A DNA stretch of 45,255 nt from Bryobacterales bacterium (GTDB lineage Bacteria; Acidobacteriota; Terriglobia; Bryobacterales; Bryobacteraceae), in contig PLRS01000122.1 of NCBI GenBank assembly GCA_003164035.1, forward strand, positions 51,312 to 96,566, given 5' to 3'. Every line of letters starts with the position of its first letter. Within the stretch, counting starts at the first letter, position 1. Below are positions 8,650-15,979 of this stretch, piece by piece. The notes beneath the pieces are model-generated. The model had not been told where the DNA came from. It worked only from the letters and a program-made list of their open reading frames with translations, and did no database searches. The translations under genes and the position numbers were made by a program.

Positions 8650-9077
8650 TTGGGCTTTGCCGCACTTCATCATCCGTTTCAGAACCGTACCTTTGCAGAA
8701 AATTTGCAGCATCGCGGCGACGGAGATATGGGGCTTGCCTTGCAACTCGAACAGGCAGACGGCACGCTGCTCTACTCTCACCGCCGTCGGAGCACCCGAT
8801 CCGTCACCACTGTCTTTGGAACCCTGCGGCTCGGGACTTTGACGCTTTCTACCAACAGCGCTCGGTTGCCACAGCCGCCAGCTCGATCCTGGTGGCGGCG
8901 GCCGACGGTAAGGGCGTTCCCATGGTCAAGCCTTGCGGCGCACAACCCACAGCGCGGTTCACCAAAGGGCGGAAGACTAATAAGAAACGAATGGCCACCG
9001 TAGTCGCTACCGTCTTCACCCGCACGCCTTGGGTGCGGACCTCACAACAAGCCATCGAAAGCCTGTTCAGACTGTAA
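8650..9077 (+). pseudogene. Decayed transposase fragment, probably ISKra4 family
   Basis: Two overlapping frames together spell one degraded transposase. The first (from 8650) reads FQNRTFAENLQH, MGLALQLEQADGTLLYS and SVTTVFGTLR. Near 8830 the continuation moves to another frame: RDFDAFYQQRSV, then AADGKGVPMVKP, KGRKTNKKRMATVVATVF and WVRTSQQAIESLF, ending at a TAA at 9075-9077. The DGKGVPM, KGRK..KK and RTPWVRT-type stretches are what I recall of ISKra4-family transposases; that family name is from memory and unverified. Both ends are missing and no terminal repeats are evident. The remaining 220 bases up to the next gene contain no frame I can assign. Confidence 0.6.
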
Positions 9078-9253
9078 CCACTGTGTGGCGCACGGAACTT
9101 GGGACCACGCTTCTCATCGGGCTTAACAGCACCACTCCTCTAACGGCCTACTTCCGCTCCCTGGGTATCCCCAGTCTCCTCCGAACCGCCGCATCGCGCC
9201 AAGTTCCTCGCCCGTATGGCCCCGCCACCTCGGGAACCTTGCTACTTAGGCTT

Positions 9254-9300
9254 AGGGAACGGTTGCCGGCGACTGGAATGATTGTTGCCGGCCGTTCCCT
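9254..9300. terminator. Hairpin overlapping the hydrolase stop codon
   Basis: AGGGAACGG (9254-9262) pairs perfectly with CCGTTCCCT (9292-9300), and an inner CCGGC/GCCGG pair strengthens the stem. It sits across the end of the minus-strand hydrolase gene (stop at 9301-9299). No T-run follows on that strand, so intrinsic termination is uncertain. It may instead be an element end or an mRNA-stabilising hairpin. Confidence 0.4.
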
Positions 9301-10036
9301 ACCGCAGCGTTGCCGCCAACAACTCCGTCAGCTTTCCGAACGCGCGTTCGGCTTGCGGCTGGTTATACACCGGGCTGTCGGGCACCGTCCAACTGTGATA
9401 AGCGCCCGCGTAGGTTTCGCTTTCGTAACGGCCGCCCCACGCCGCCAGCGCCGCTTCGAATTTGACGATCGCCTCGGCCGGCATGCCGTGGTCTTCCACA
9501 GCGTGCCCGAAATAGAGCCGGGCCCGGATGAGCGGCAAGAGAAGATGCGGGCTGTCCGGCGCATCGGTAAACAGGCCGCCGCCGTGGAAGGAAGCCGCCG
9601 CGGCCACGCGATCCGGAGCCGCGGCGGCAATGCGCATCGCGGCGGCTCCGGCAAAACAGAGCCCCATCACGCCGATCGGCCCTTTCGCCCGCCCGCTGTG
9701 CGCCGCCAGAAAATCGGCGTAGCCGGCGGCGTCGCGTTCGATGGCGTCGGGCGGAAGGGCGGCCTTCAATTCGCCGAATCTTCGCCGCGTAGCCTCATCG
9801 GCGATGTTGATCGGTGGTTCGAACAAAGGCGCGCGGTGCGTCCGATAGAACATGTTGGGCAACAGCACCGTGTACCCCGCACCCGCCACCCGCGCCGCCA
9901 TCTCGCGCTGCGACGGACGAATGCCGCCAATATCGGCGAGAAACAGAAATCCCGGCCCGCGGCCCTCCTCGCTCCCATACAGAAAACCATCGGCCGTCCC
10001 ATCCACGGTCCGAATCTCGACAGCCTCTTCCTTCAT
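9299..10036 (-). CDS. Dienelactone hydrolase family protein
   Basis: A 245-residue alpha/beta hydrolase of the dienelactone hydrolase type. The nucleophile elbow is GLCFAG near residue 125, giving Cys as expected for this family. The acid probably lies in FGHAVEDHGMP, and the His in AYHSWTVPD. Phe/Tyr-rich residues before the elbow and the cap are normal. The N-terminus (EIRTVDGTADGFLYGSE) shows no signal peptide, so it is cytoplasmic. Members hydrolyse cyclic esters or lactones in aromatic breakdown, but many have unknown substrates. It follows the PIG-L gene on the same strand after 49 bases that include a dispersed repeat, so the three genes from 12403 to 9299 may form one operon. Confidence 0.88.
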   Translation of the reverse strand: MKEEAVEIRTVDGTADGFLYGSEEGRGPGFLFLADIGGIRPSQREMAARVAGAGYTVLLPNMFYRTHRAPLFEPPINIADEATRRRFGELKAALPPDAIERDAAGYADFLAAHSGRAKGPIGVMGLCFAGAAAMRIAAAAPDRVAAAASFHGGGLFTDAPDSPHLLLPLIRARLYFGHAVEDHGMPAEAIVKFEAALAAWGGRYESETYAGAYHSWTVPDSPVYNQPQAERAFGKLTELLAATLR

Positions 10037-10075
10037 AGCAAAGGCCCCCTCGGCGATTATAGTCGCGTATCCGGC

Positions 10076-10105
10076 AACCGCTCCCTTACGGTCGCGGCTC
10101 GGACC
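10076..10105 (+). repeat. Dispersed EPRP repeat, copy 1
   Basis: Begins AACCGCTCCCTTACGG and continues TCGCGGCTCGG. It matches the copy at 10972-11000 with one mismatch in the first 27 bases, and resembles the two arms at 39264-39387. Read on the minus strand it encodes SEPRP and the stop codon of the PIG-L deacetylase. A small hairpin GGACC-CGAA-GGTCC (10101-10114) adjoins it inside the gene. Confidence 0.8.
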
Positions 10106-10949
10106 CGAAGGTCCGAAACTTCGCCGCTACTTCTTCGCGGAAGCGGTCCACAAAACCGAGCACATAATCGGCGATTGGCAAGCCGGGATTCTCCACCAGC
10201 GGCGTCAGGTCCATGGCAAAGTTCAAGGCGGATTCCTGGTCGGTTCCATGCGAGGCGAAGTAGGTGGCATGGGCCAGGCGCCGGCCTGCCGTGGCCAGAT
10301 CGTAGCGTTTGCCCCCGGTCACCTGCGAATCGAAAACGCCCACCAGGGCGGCGGCGATATTGGAGCGCTCGCTCACCGCCAACGCCTGTTTATCGGCATC
10401 CGGCAGCCAATCCAGGTCGCGCCATACTTCGCAGCCGTAAACCTTGCGCGGCTTCGATTCCGCCGCCACCGCGCGCAGGGCCGCAATCGCGCGCAGCGCG
10501 ACGCTGACGTGGGTGTCGTGCTTATCGGCCAGGTTGTGCAGGTACACCACTTCGGGGCGGGCGGCGCGGAAAATCTGGACCAGGTCCGCCACCACCGCGG
10601 TTTCAGTGGCATTCTTCACCTGCCCGCTGGTAAACCCGAGTTGCAACTGGCAGGCGTAGTCGCCGACATACGCCGCCTTGCGCTGCTCGATCACGCGCAC
10701 TTTCTGCATTTCCTCGTCGCTGTAATCGCCATAGATGCCGCTGCGCGGGCTGCCCGCCCCATTGGTCGCCACCACGCCGGTGAACCAACGGTCCTTCCGG
10801 CCGAAGCAGGCGGCGACGCCGTGATACGCCATGATCTCGATATCGTCCTGGTGCGCGGACACACAAAGATGCGTGGTGCGCGCCAGCGCCTCTTCCGGCG
10901 CCGTGCCGTCGGGCACGAAAAAATCCACATTAGGTTGATGAAATTGCAT
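10086..10949 (-). CDS. PIG-L (LmbE-like) family deacetylase
   Basis: The start is the ATG at 10949 (MQFHQPNVDFFVPDG), five bases after the stop of the ROK gene; the longer open frame upstream is only antisense-free sequence within that gene. It encodes 287 residues. The zinc-binding motif appears as SAHQDDIE near residue 31, the counterpart of AHPDDE, and a third His lies in HNLADKHDTH near residue 140. Family members remove acetyl groups from GlcNAc-linked substrates or related amides. Coupling to a ROK sugar-kinase-like protein suggests amino-sugar processing in the cytoplasm. The extreme C-terminus, GSEPRP, is supplied by the dispersed repeat at 10076-10105, so the original end of the protein has probably been replaced. 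Confidence 0.88.
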   Translation of the reverse strand: MQFHQPNVDFFVPDGTAPEEALARTTHLCVSAHQDDIEIMAYHGVAACFGRKDRWFTGVVATNGAGSPRSGIYGDYSDEEMQKVRVIEQRKAAYVGDYACQLQLGFTSGQVKNATETAVVADLVQIFRAARPEVVYLHNLADKHDTHVSVALRAIAALRAVAAESKPRKVYGCEVWRDLDWLPDADKQALAVSERSNIAAALVGVFDSQVTGGKRYDLATAGRRLAHATYFASHGTDQESALNFAMDLTPLVENPGLPIADYVLGFVDRFREEVAAKFRTFGSEPRP

Positions 10950-10954
10950 AAAGT

Positions 10955-12403
10955 TCAGAGCTCCCGAAAAGAACCGCTCCCTTGCGGTCGCGGCTCGGTC
11001 TTTAGCGCCGGCAAGCTGGCCGCCGCGATGGCCTGGCCGTGGCGTTTCTCGAGTTCCCCTGGAATATGAAACCGGATGCGCTCGGCCAGCTCGGGAAACT
11101 CGGCTTTCAAGACCTGGGTGGCCACTTCCAGGATGCGGTCGCCGCCCACGCCGGTCAGCACGCGGCCCAGCACCAGCAGATTGCGCACCTCGTAAAATTC
11201 GGCATAGTGGGCGATGTTGTAGCCGAAATAAACGCCGATGGTATCGTAAATCCGCAAGGCGCGCGCATCGCCCGCGGCCGCCAGCTTCTGCACCTGTTCC
11301 AGCTTCACAGGCAGCGGCATCTCGCCCGGCAATTCGATCCCGGCCGGCCCCAATAGCCGCCCCACCGCCTGCTGCGAAAAATACTGCGCGCCCACACCGC
11401 CGTCTCCCGACCATTCGTCCACCGGCGCGTTTTCGCGGTAATCCACGGGCACGAAAGCCAATTCGTTGAGCCAACTGGTAATGCCGCCCCGCGGGGTGAC
11501 GTACCCGGCCGCCAGGCTGCTGCCCATGGCGATGCCCAGCACCGCGTTATCGCCCAGCGCCATCGAGCCCGCCAGCGCCGTCACCTCGCCATCGTTCACG
11601 ACTTCGAACGGTACCCCACCCCAGGCCGATTGCAGCTCGAAAAAGAGGCGGCGGACGCGGGTGTCGAATAGCTCCCGCGGCACGGCGCGGTACAGCGAGC
11701 CCACCCGCACTTCGTTCGCCACGTAGACGCCCGCCGCGCTTCCGCCGATGGCATCCACCCGCGGCAACTGGGCGGCGGCGCGGCGCAGTGAATCGTCGAT
11801 GCCGTCGAAATGGTAGTGCGGGTCGGCCTGCGCGCTCGGGTTCCATGCCACTTCGTCGCTGAACACCACTTTCCCGTCCACCACCGCCGCGCATTTGCGG
11901 TCGCTCGCCCCCAGGTCAAAGCCGATCCGGAATCCGTCCAGGTGGCGGCCCAGCGCCTCTGCCCGTTCGCGTTCCTCGGGCACGGCTTCGAAGCTCACGC
12001 CTTCGATGGCCATGGGCCGGCCGTAGACACGCTCACCCATAAACTGGTAGTCGAACGCGCGCTCGCCCGCCGGCGAATAAACCGAGCGCAGAAAATCGGC
12101 CAGCCGCGGCTCCCCGCCCACCCAAACCCGCCAGCCGCCTTTTTGCCAGAGCAGGAATTTCAGCAGCCGTTCCGCGTAGCGCTGGTTCAGCGCGACGTCC
12201 GCGCCTTCGTGGGGCAGCGTGGCCGTGCGCAGCGTGCTGACGGCGCCATCGGCCCGCTCCAGAGCCAGTGCAAACGGGATGCCCCCGCCGCAGGCTGCCA
12301 ATCGATTCCGATAGGCGCCGCGCCACAGCGACGCGGGCACGAAGTCCGGGTCGAGCACCGGACGGAACTTGGGCGACAAAGCAAAGGACAAGGCCATAGT
12401 CAC
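10955..12403 (-). CDS. Divergent ROK-family protein
   Basis: I choose a GTG at 12403, because CCTCC at 12413-12417 (GGAGG on the minus strand) lies nine bases upstream; the ATG at 12397 is the alternative. The protein has about 482 residues, longer than typical ROK kinases, with roughly 150 extra N-terminal residues (SFALSPKFRPVLDPDFVP). ATP- and sugar-site motifs are recognisable: GFDLGASDRKCAAVVDG near residue 165, PFEVVNDGEVTALAGS and VLGIAMGSSLAAGYV. The cysteine-rich zinc motif of classical ROK proteins is absent. Catalysis on a sugar is likely but unproven. The last residues, TEPRPQGSGSFREL, are encoded by the second copy of the dispersed repeat. Confidence 0.75.
   Translation of the reverse strand: MTMALSFALSPKFRPVLDPDFVPASLWRGAYRNRLAACGGGIPFALALERADGAVSTLRTATLPHEGADVALNQRYAERLLKFLLWQKGGWRVWVGGEPRLADFLRSVYSPAGERAFDYQFMGERVYGRPMAIEGVSFEAVPEERERAEALGRHLDGFRIGFDLGASDRKCAAVVDGKVVFSDEVAWNPSAQADPHYHFDGIDDSLRRAAAQLPRVDAIGGSAAGVYVANEVRVGSLYRAVPRELFDTRVRRLFFELQSAWGGVPFEVVNDGEVTALAGSMALGDNAVLGIAMGSSLAAGYVTPRGGITSWLNELAFVPVDYRENAPVDEWSGDGGVGAQYFSQQAVGRLLGPAGIELPGEMPLPVKLEQVQKLAAAGDARALRIYDTIGVYFGYNIAHYAEFYEVRNLLVLGRVLTGVGGDRILEVATQVLKAEFPELAERIRFHIPGELEKRHGQAIAAASLPALKTEPRPQGSGSFREL
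10972..11000 (+). repeat. Dispersed EPRP repeat, copy 2
   Basis: Begins AACCGCTCCCTTGCGG and continues TCGCGGCTCGG. It lies inside the 3' end of the ROK-like gene and is translated on the minus strand as TEPRPQGSGS. Compared with copy 1 the base change A to G removes the in-frame TAA, so translation runs on for nine further residues to the TGA at 10955. Confidence 0.8.
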
Positions 12404-12412
12404 TGGTATAAA

Positions 12413-12417
12413 CCTCC
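12413..12417 (-). promoter_or_regulatory. Ribosome binding site that decides the ROK start
   Basis: GGAGG on the minus strand, nine bases before the GTG at 12403 and fifteen before the ATG at 12397. The spacing favours the GTG. Confidence 0.55.
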
Positions 12418-12538
12418 ATGGTCGGACGCAAGGCCCCCGCTTGTCCAGTTGCGCGGCTCCCCTGTCCCCCCCGTCGGGTGCGCCTGGCAGCGTTTTCACA
12501 GCGCGAACGGAACCGCGCCGCGCCGTTACACTGGAACC

Positions 12539-13156
12539 ATGGACTGGCAACTGGACGCGGCCGAAGCGCGGGTGCTCGGCGCCCTGATCGAGAAAGAAAT
12601 CACCACACCCGATTTATACCCTCTGTCGCTGAATGCGCTGGTCAACGCCTGCAACCAGAAATCGAACCGCGACCCGGTGGTGGCCTATGACGACGGCGCG
12701 GTGGAAGCGGCGCTGGGCTCGCTGCGCGCCAAGGGATTGGCGACGTGCATTACCGGAGCCGATATGCGCGTGCCCAAGCACACCGAGCGGCTGATCGAGA
12801 AGCTGAACCTGGGCCGCCGCGAGGTGGCGCTGCTGTGCGTGCTCCTGCTGCGCGGGCCGCAGACCCCCGGCGAACTGCGCGGGCGCGGCGAGCGTTTGTA
12901 CTCTTTCGACGATTTGGAATCGGTGGAAAATACCCTCGACCGGATGGCCGAGGCCGGCCTGGTGAAAAAACTGCCGCGCCAGCCGGGATCGCGCGAATCG
13001 CGTTTCGCCCACCTGCTCTCCGGCGACTACATAGAGGAGCCGGCCAACCTTCCCCGGCCCGCCGCCCCCAGCGACAGGGACCGCCTGACGGCGCTGGAAA
13101 ACGAAGTCGCCGACCTCAAGCGCGCCTTCGGAGAATTTCGCGCGCGGTTCGAATAG
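12539..13156 (+). CDS. YceH/UPF0502 (DUF480) family protein
   Basis: A 205-residue protein starting at the ATG at 12539 (MDWQLDAAEARVLGALIEKE). The sequence LEAAEARVLG-type start, YPLSLNALVNACNQKSNRDP and PGELRGRGERLYSF match the YceH family, which folds as two winged helices. The C-terminal stretch (DRLTALENEVADLKRAFGEFRARF) is a short coiled coil, also typical. The molecular role of YceH is not known. It is divergent from the ROK gene and convergent with the MFS gene, so it seems monocistronic. Confidence 0.92.
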   Translation: MDWQLDAAEARVLGALIEKEITTPDLYPLSLNALVNACNQKSNRDPVVAYDDGAVEAALGSLRAKGLATCITGADMRVPKHTERLIEKLNLGRREVALLCVLLLRGPQTPGELRGRGERLYSFDDLESVENTLDRMAEAGLVKKLPRQPGSRESRFAHLLSGDYIEEPANLPRPAAPSDRDRLTALENEVADLKRAFGEFRARFE

Positions 13157-13336
13157 GGGTCGGGCGGATCGCTCTCCACCGATCGCCCACCCTCGCGAGT
13201 GCCCTCAACGCCTCGAGTCCGGGCCGCGACCGCCAGAAGCTGTGAAAACATCGTCCCTTGGCAAACAAAGTTGTTCTTATTGGAAAGTTTAGTCAGGCTT
13301 CAAGTCAAGGGGCCGCGCAAGTGTCGCTGTTTCAAT

Positions 13337-14566
13337 TCAGCGATGTGTGCGCGCTTCGGCCGGGCTGATCTGGGGAAGAAATACCGCCAGCAGGCCGATG
13401 GCCGGCAGGAAAGCGCAGACCCGATAGACGAAGTCGATGCTGGTGAGATCGGCCAGTGTGCCCAGCACCGCCGCGCCGATGCCGCCCATGCCGAACGCCA
13501 AGCCGTAAAACAAGCCGGAGACGGTCCCGACCTTGCCGGGCAACAAATCCTGCGCGTAGACCAGAATCGCGGCGAAGGCCGAGGACAGCACCAGCCCGAT
13601 CATGACGCTGAGCACGCCCGTCCAAAAGAGGCTGGCATAGGGCAGGACGAGCGTGAACGGCAGCACGCCGAGAATAGAGCCCCAGATGATGTACTTGCGT
13701 CCGATGCGGTCGCCCAAAGGGCCGCCGATGAGCCCGCCGGTGGCAACCGCCGCCAGGAAGACGAACAGGTGCACCTGCGCGGATTCCACCGACACGTGGA
13801 ACTTGGAGATGAGGAAGAAGGTGTAATAGTTGGTGATGCTGGCCAGGTAGAAAAACTTGGAGAACGTAAGCGCCATCAGCACCGCCAGGGCCCAACCCAC
13901 CCGGCGCACGGAGGCCGCGAGCGCGGATTTGAGCGGCGCGGGCCTGACAATGCGCGGCGCGTGTTGCGCCTTATGCCAGGAGCCGACGCGAGCCAATAGC
14001 AGCATGGCGACGAGCGCGGCGCCGGAAAACCAGGCGATGCTGCGCTGGCCCCGCGGCAGGACGATGAAGGCCGCCAGCAGCGGTCCCAGCGACGATCCGC
14101 CGGTGCCGCCCACCGCGAAAAGCGCCTGCGCGAAGCCAGGGCGTCCGCCGGATGCCATGCGCGCGATGCGCGAAGCTTCCGGATGGAAGATCGCCGACCC
14201 CACTCCGATCAGCCCCACCGACAGCAGAATCGCGCCGAAGCCCGGCGCCACCGAAAGCAGCGCCAGACCCACGATGCTGGACGCCATGCCGGCGGGCAGC
14301 GCGAAATAGACCGGGCGGCGGTCCGTTAGCAAGCCCACCAGCGGCTGCAATAGCGAGGCGGTGAGTTGTCCCACTAGCGTGATGAGCCCGATCTGGCTAA
14401 AATCCAGCCGGTAAGTGGCCTTCAGTATGGGATAGACCGCGGGGATGAGCGACTGCAGGATATCGTTGACCAGGTGCGAGACGCACACTGCCAGAAGTAT
14501 GCCAGACGCGGCGGCGGGAAGCTTCCGCTGAACCGGAGATCGCGAGGTGTCGGCAATGCCTGTCAC
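13337..14566 (-). CDS. MFS transporter, fosmidomycin-resistance type
   Basis: I place the start at a GTG at 14566, giving 409 residues; an ATG at 14611 is possible but adds a basic stretch overlapping a small upstream frame. About twelve membrane segments are apparent. Key stretches are GILLAVCVSHLVNDILQSLIPAVYP (first helix, residues about 20-44), GLLTDRRPVYFALP (loop 2-3) and GGLIGGPLGDRIGRKYIIWGS (the symmetric loop in the second half). The start and length fit the Fsr subfamily, proton-driven drug exporters of the inner membrane. No regulator is adjacent. It is convergent with the YceH gene. Confidence 0.85.
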   Translation of the reverse strand: MTGIADTSRSPVQRKLPAAASGILLAVCVSHLVNDILQSLIPAVYPILKATYRLDFSQIGLITLVGQLTASLLQPLVGLLTDRRPVYFALPAGMASSIVGLALLSVAPGFGAILLSVGLIGVGSAIFHPEASRIARMASGGRPGFAQALFAVGGTGGSSLGPLLAAFIVLPRGQRSIAWFSGAALVAMLLLARVGSWHKAQHAPRIVRPAPLKSALAASVRRVGWALAVLMALTFSKFFYLASITNYYTFFLISKFHVSVESAQVHLFVFLAAVATGGLIGGPLGDRIGRKYIIWGSILGVLPFTLVLPYASLFWTGVLSVMIGLVLSSAFAAILVYAQDLLPGKVGTVSGLFYGLAFGMGGIGAAVLGTLADLTSIDFVYRVCAFLPAIGLLAVFLPQISPAEARTHR

Positions 14567-14576
14567 TGGTTCAATG

Positions 14577-14660
14577 CTAACCCGGCCGCGGCGGCGAGCG
14601 GGCCCCCTCATTGCAGAAATGGTTCTTCGCCAGAAGCACCAGGTTCTGGAAGAATGCCAT
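14577..14660 (-). CDS. Small upstream ORF resembling a glycosyltransferase C-terminus
   Basis: Starts at an ATG at 14660 and encodes 27 residues: MAFFQNLVLLAKNHF then CNEGARSPPRPG. It ends ten bases before the GTG of the MFS gene. The first part resembles the last residues of the DPM1-like glycosyltransferase in this window (GFQNLAFLAKKRFWR). It may be the leftover end of another such gene, or a translated leader. No ribosome binding site is seen; a weak TACTAT box lies close upstream. Confidence 0.3.
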   Translation of the reverse strand: MAFFQNLVLLAKNHFCNEGARSPPRPG

Positions 14661-14692
14661 GGCGGACGGCGGTATAGTAAACAATGGCTGCG

Positions 14693-14803
14693 GTGGCGCA
14701 CGCGCCTCTGGATGCCGCGTCGCGACTGCTGGCGACGCCTGTTGTCCGTGCGAAGACGTGTCGAGAAGAGTCGCGACACGGCACGCAAGAGTACGCGCGC
14801 CAC
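14693..14803. repeat. Imperfect inverted-repeat (MITE-like) element
   Basis: Arms of about 38 bases (14693-14730 and 14766-14803) both begin GTGGCGC when read inward and share TGCCG.GTCGCGACT. They flank a 35-base centre. There is no coding capacity of note in either direction. Such long palindromes are usually non-autonomous mobile or REP-type elements. The surrounding 14612-14975 stretch otherwise holds only the small frame at 14577-14660 and the brnT upstream region. Confidence 0.6.
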
Positions 14804-14946
14804 ATGATGCACTCATGTACACGAAGCGCTGACCGGGAAGCCAAACATCGGCGTGCCGCAAGCGCGAAAGCTCGGCCAAGCCTCACCGTCGCCCATATGC
14901 TACCGCGAGTCAGCCGCCGATTTGACCGCGATCTCGGACAGCATTG

Positions 14947-14967
14947 ACGTATGTACAAAGCATACGT
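14947..14967. promoter_or_regulatory. Palindromic operator candidate before brnT
   Basis: ACGTATG (14947-14953) and CATACGT (14961-14967) are perfect inverted arms around a seven-base spacer. They overlap a promoter-like pair, TTGACG at 14944-14949 and TACACT at 14967-14972 with 17-base spacing. Autorepression by BrnA dimers would fit. The implied transcription start lies close to the GTG at 14976, so either the message is nearly leaderless or one of the two assignments is wrong. Confidence 0.45.
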
Positions 14968-14975
14968 ACACTGAG

Positions 14976-15170
14976 GTGTTGGGTTTCGAATGGGATGAAG
15001 CTGGCAAGGCAGAATCCGACCCGGACGAGCAGCGATCGATCACGATCGGTATAGGTGCGGTGGGCCGTTTGCTTGTGGTTGTCTATACGTGGCGTGGCAA
15101 GAACATTCGAATTATTTCCGCGCGTCCCGCCGAAGCGCATGAGCGCGAGGAGTACGAGGCAGAACGATGA
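14976..15170 (+). CDS. brnT: BrnT-like toxin with an internal deletion
   Basis: The C-terminal two thirds match BrnT: GRLLVVVYTWRGKNIRIISARPA, then HEREEYE. The N-terminus FEWDEAGKAES also matches. Between them the family has about 25-30 residues around a conserved KHGVSFEEA stretch; here KAES passes straight to DPDEQRSITIGIG. The frame is intact. I use a GTG at 14976, because residues before it do not resemble the family. The 64-residue product lacks part of the RelE-like ribonuclease fold and is probably inactive. Its stop overlaps the start of brnA by four bases (ATGA). Confidence 0.7.
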   Translation: MLGFEWDEAGKAESDPDEQRSITIGIGAVGRLLVVVYTWRGKNIRIISARPAEAHEREEYEAER

Positions 15171-15424
15171 AAGATCGGTACGATTTCAGCAAGGGTAAAC
15201 GGGGCAGAGTGCTTCCGCCGGAACCTGAGGCAGAGGGTAAGATTCGGATCACGATTCGGCTCGACCAGGATATTGTGGATCGCTTCTTTGAAATGGCGGA
15301 GCAATCCGGCGGCGCGGCCGGCTATCAGACCCTCATCAATTCTTGCCCTTCACCTCGATCATGGCGAGGCCATCCGAAAACGGGTGGACATAACCGTTCG
15401 GGGTGGTTTCGAACCTCGGGGTGA
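15167..15424 (+). CDS. brnA: BrnA-like antitoxin, C-terminus replaced
   Basis: The first 58 residues (MKDRYDFSKGKRGRVLPP, then RITIRLDQDIVDRFF and YQTLIN) are a good BrnA antitoxin with the ribbon-helix-helix DNA-binding part. After YQTLIN (base 15340) the usual helix ending the protein is missing. The frame runs into antisense sequence of a WG-repeat gene for 27 unrelated residues. The break coincides with the truncated end of that gene, so one rearrangement cut both. DNA binding may survive, but toxin neutralisation is doubtful. Confidence 0.7.
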   Translation: MKDRYDFSKGKRGRVLPPEPEAEGKIRITIRLDQDIVDRFFEMAEQSGGAAGYQTLINSCPSPRSWRGHPKTGGHNRSGWFRTSG

Positions 15425-15804
15425 TAACGAACTCGCCCGAGGTGTCGATATAGCCCCAGAGGTTCTCGCCCTTTCTCATCGCGACGGCGAGTCCTTCGGA
15501 GAAGTCCCAGCCCCGATAGAAGCCTCTGTCGATGACGACCTTACCCGTTCGGTCTATGTATCGGCCGTCGCTGACGGCAATCTCCAGGAGCCCGTCGTGA
15601 AACTCAGACCCATAGTTGCCGTACGCTTCCAAAATCGGCGGGATGACGATCCGTCCGCCGCTGTCAATGTAGCCGGCCTTGCCGTCCTTGACGAAGCGGT
15701 ACATAAGGATCAGCCGACTTGCTGCGCGGTATCCAGATCAGATAGTCCGCCGAGCATGCGAACGCCATCGTGGCCGTGAAGGCGAGAACCATGGACCTCA
15801 TCAT
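15336..15804 (-). pseudogene. WG-repeat protein, frameshifted and truncated
   Basis: From 15704 the frame reads MYRFVKDGKAGYIDSGGRIVI, then NLWGYIDTSGEFVITPRF, which are WG repeats. It stops at GLAMIEVKGKN, just where the next repeat (WGYID) should begin. The missing N-terminus lies in another frame upstream: an ATG at 15804 starts a signal peptide (MMRSMVLAFTATMAFACSA) and continues YLIWIPRSKSADP to about 15707, next to the second frame. A one-base insertion near 15707 would explain this. The 3' end is cut at the junction shared with brnA. WG-repeat proteins are often exported and of unknown role. Confidence 0.7.
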
Positions 15805-15979
15805 GATCCGATAATACATCTCGTTTCAGCAGAGTTAGGGATCTGATAACCCTTGTAGAACCGAAGCCCCCGATCAGGCTGGGCGTCCAGCCCTGCTGCT
15901 GTGTTTGCAATGGGTCAGAAACCCGTGGTCTCTCCGAGCAAGAACGGGTTGCGGGTTTCCCTCTGGAGGGTCGGACCGC

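Noticed and set aside
15877-15892. Hairpin GGCTGG-GCGT-CCAGCC as a copy of the hairpin array
   Set aside because: The loop and the stem differ from the CCCT/AGGG units; a single six-base stem is not enough.
15918-15959. Inverted GAAACCCG and CGGGTTTC as a terminator
   Set aside because: The stem of eight bases has a loop of 26 and no T-run, so it is too weak to call.
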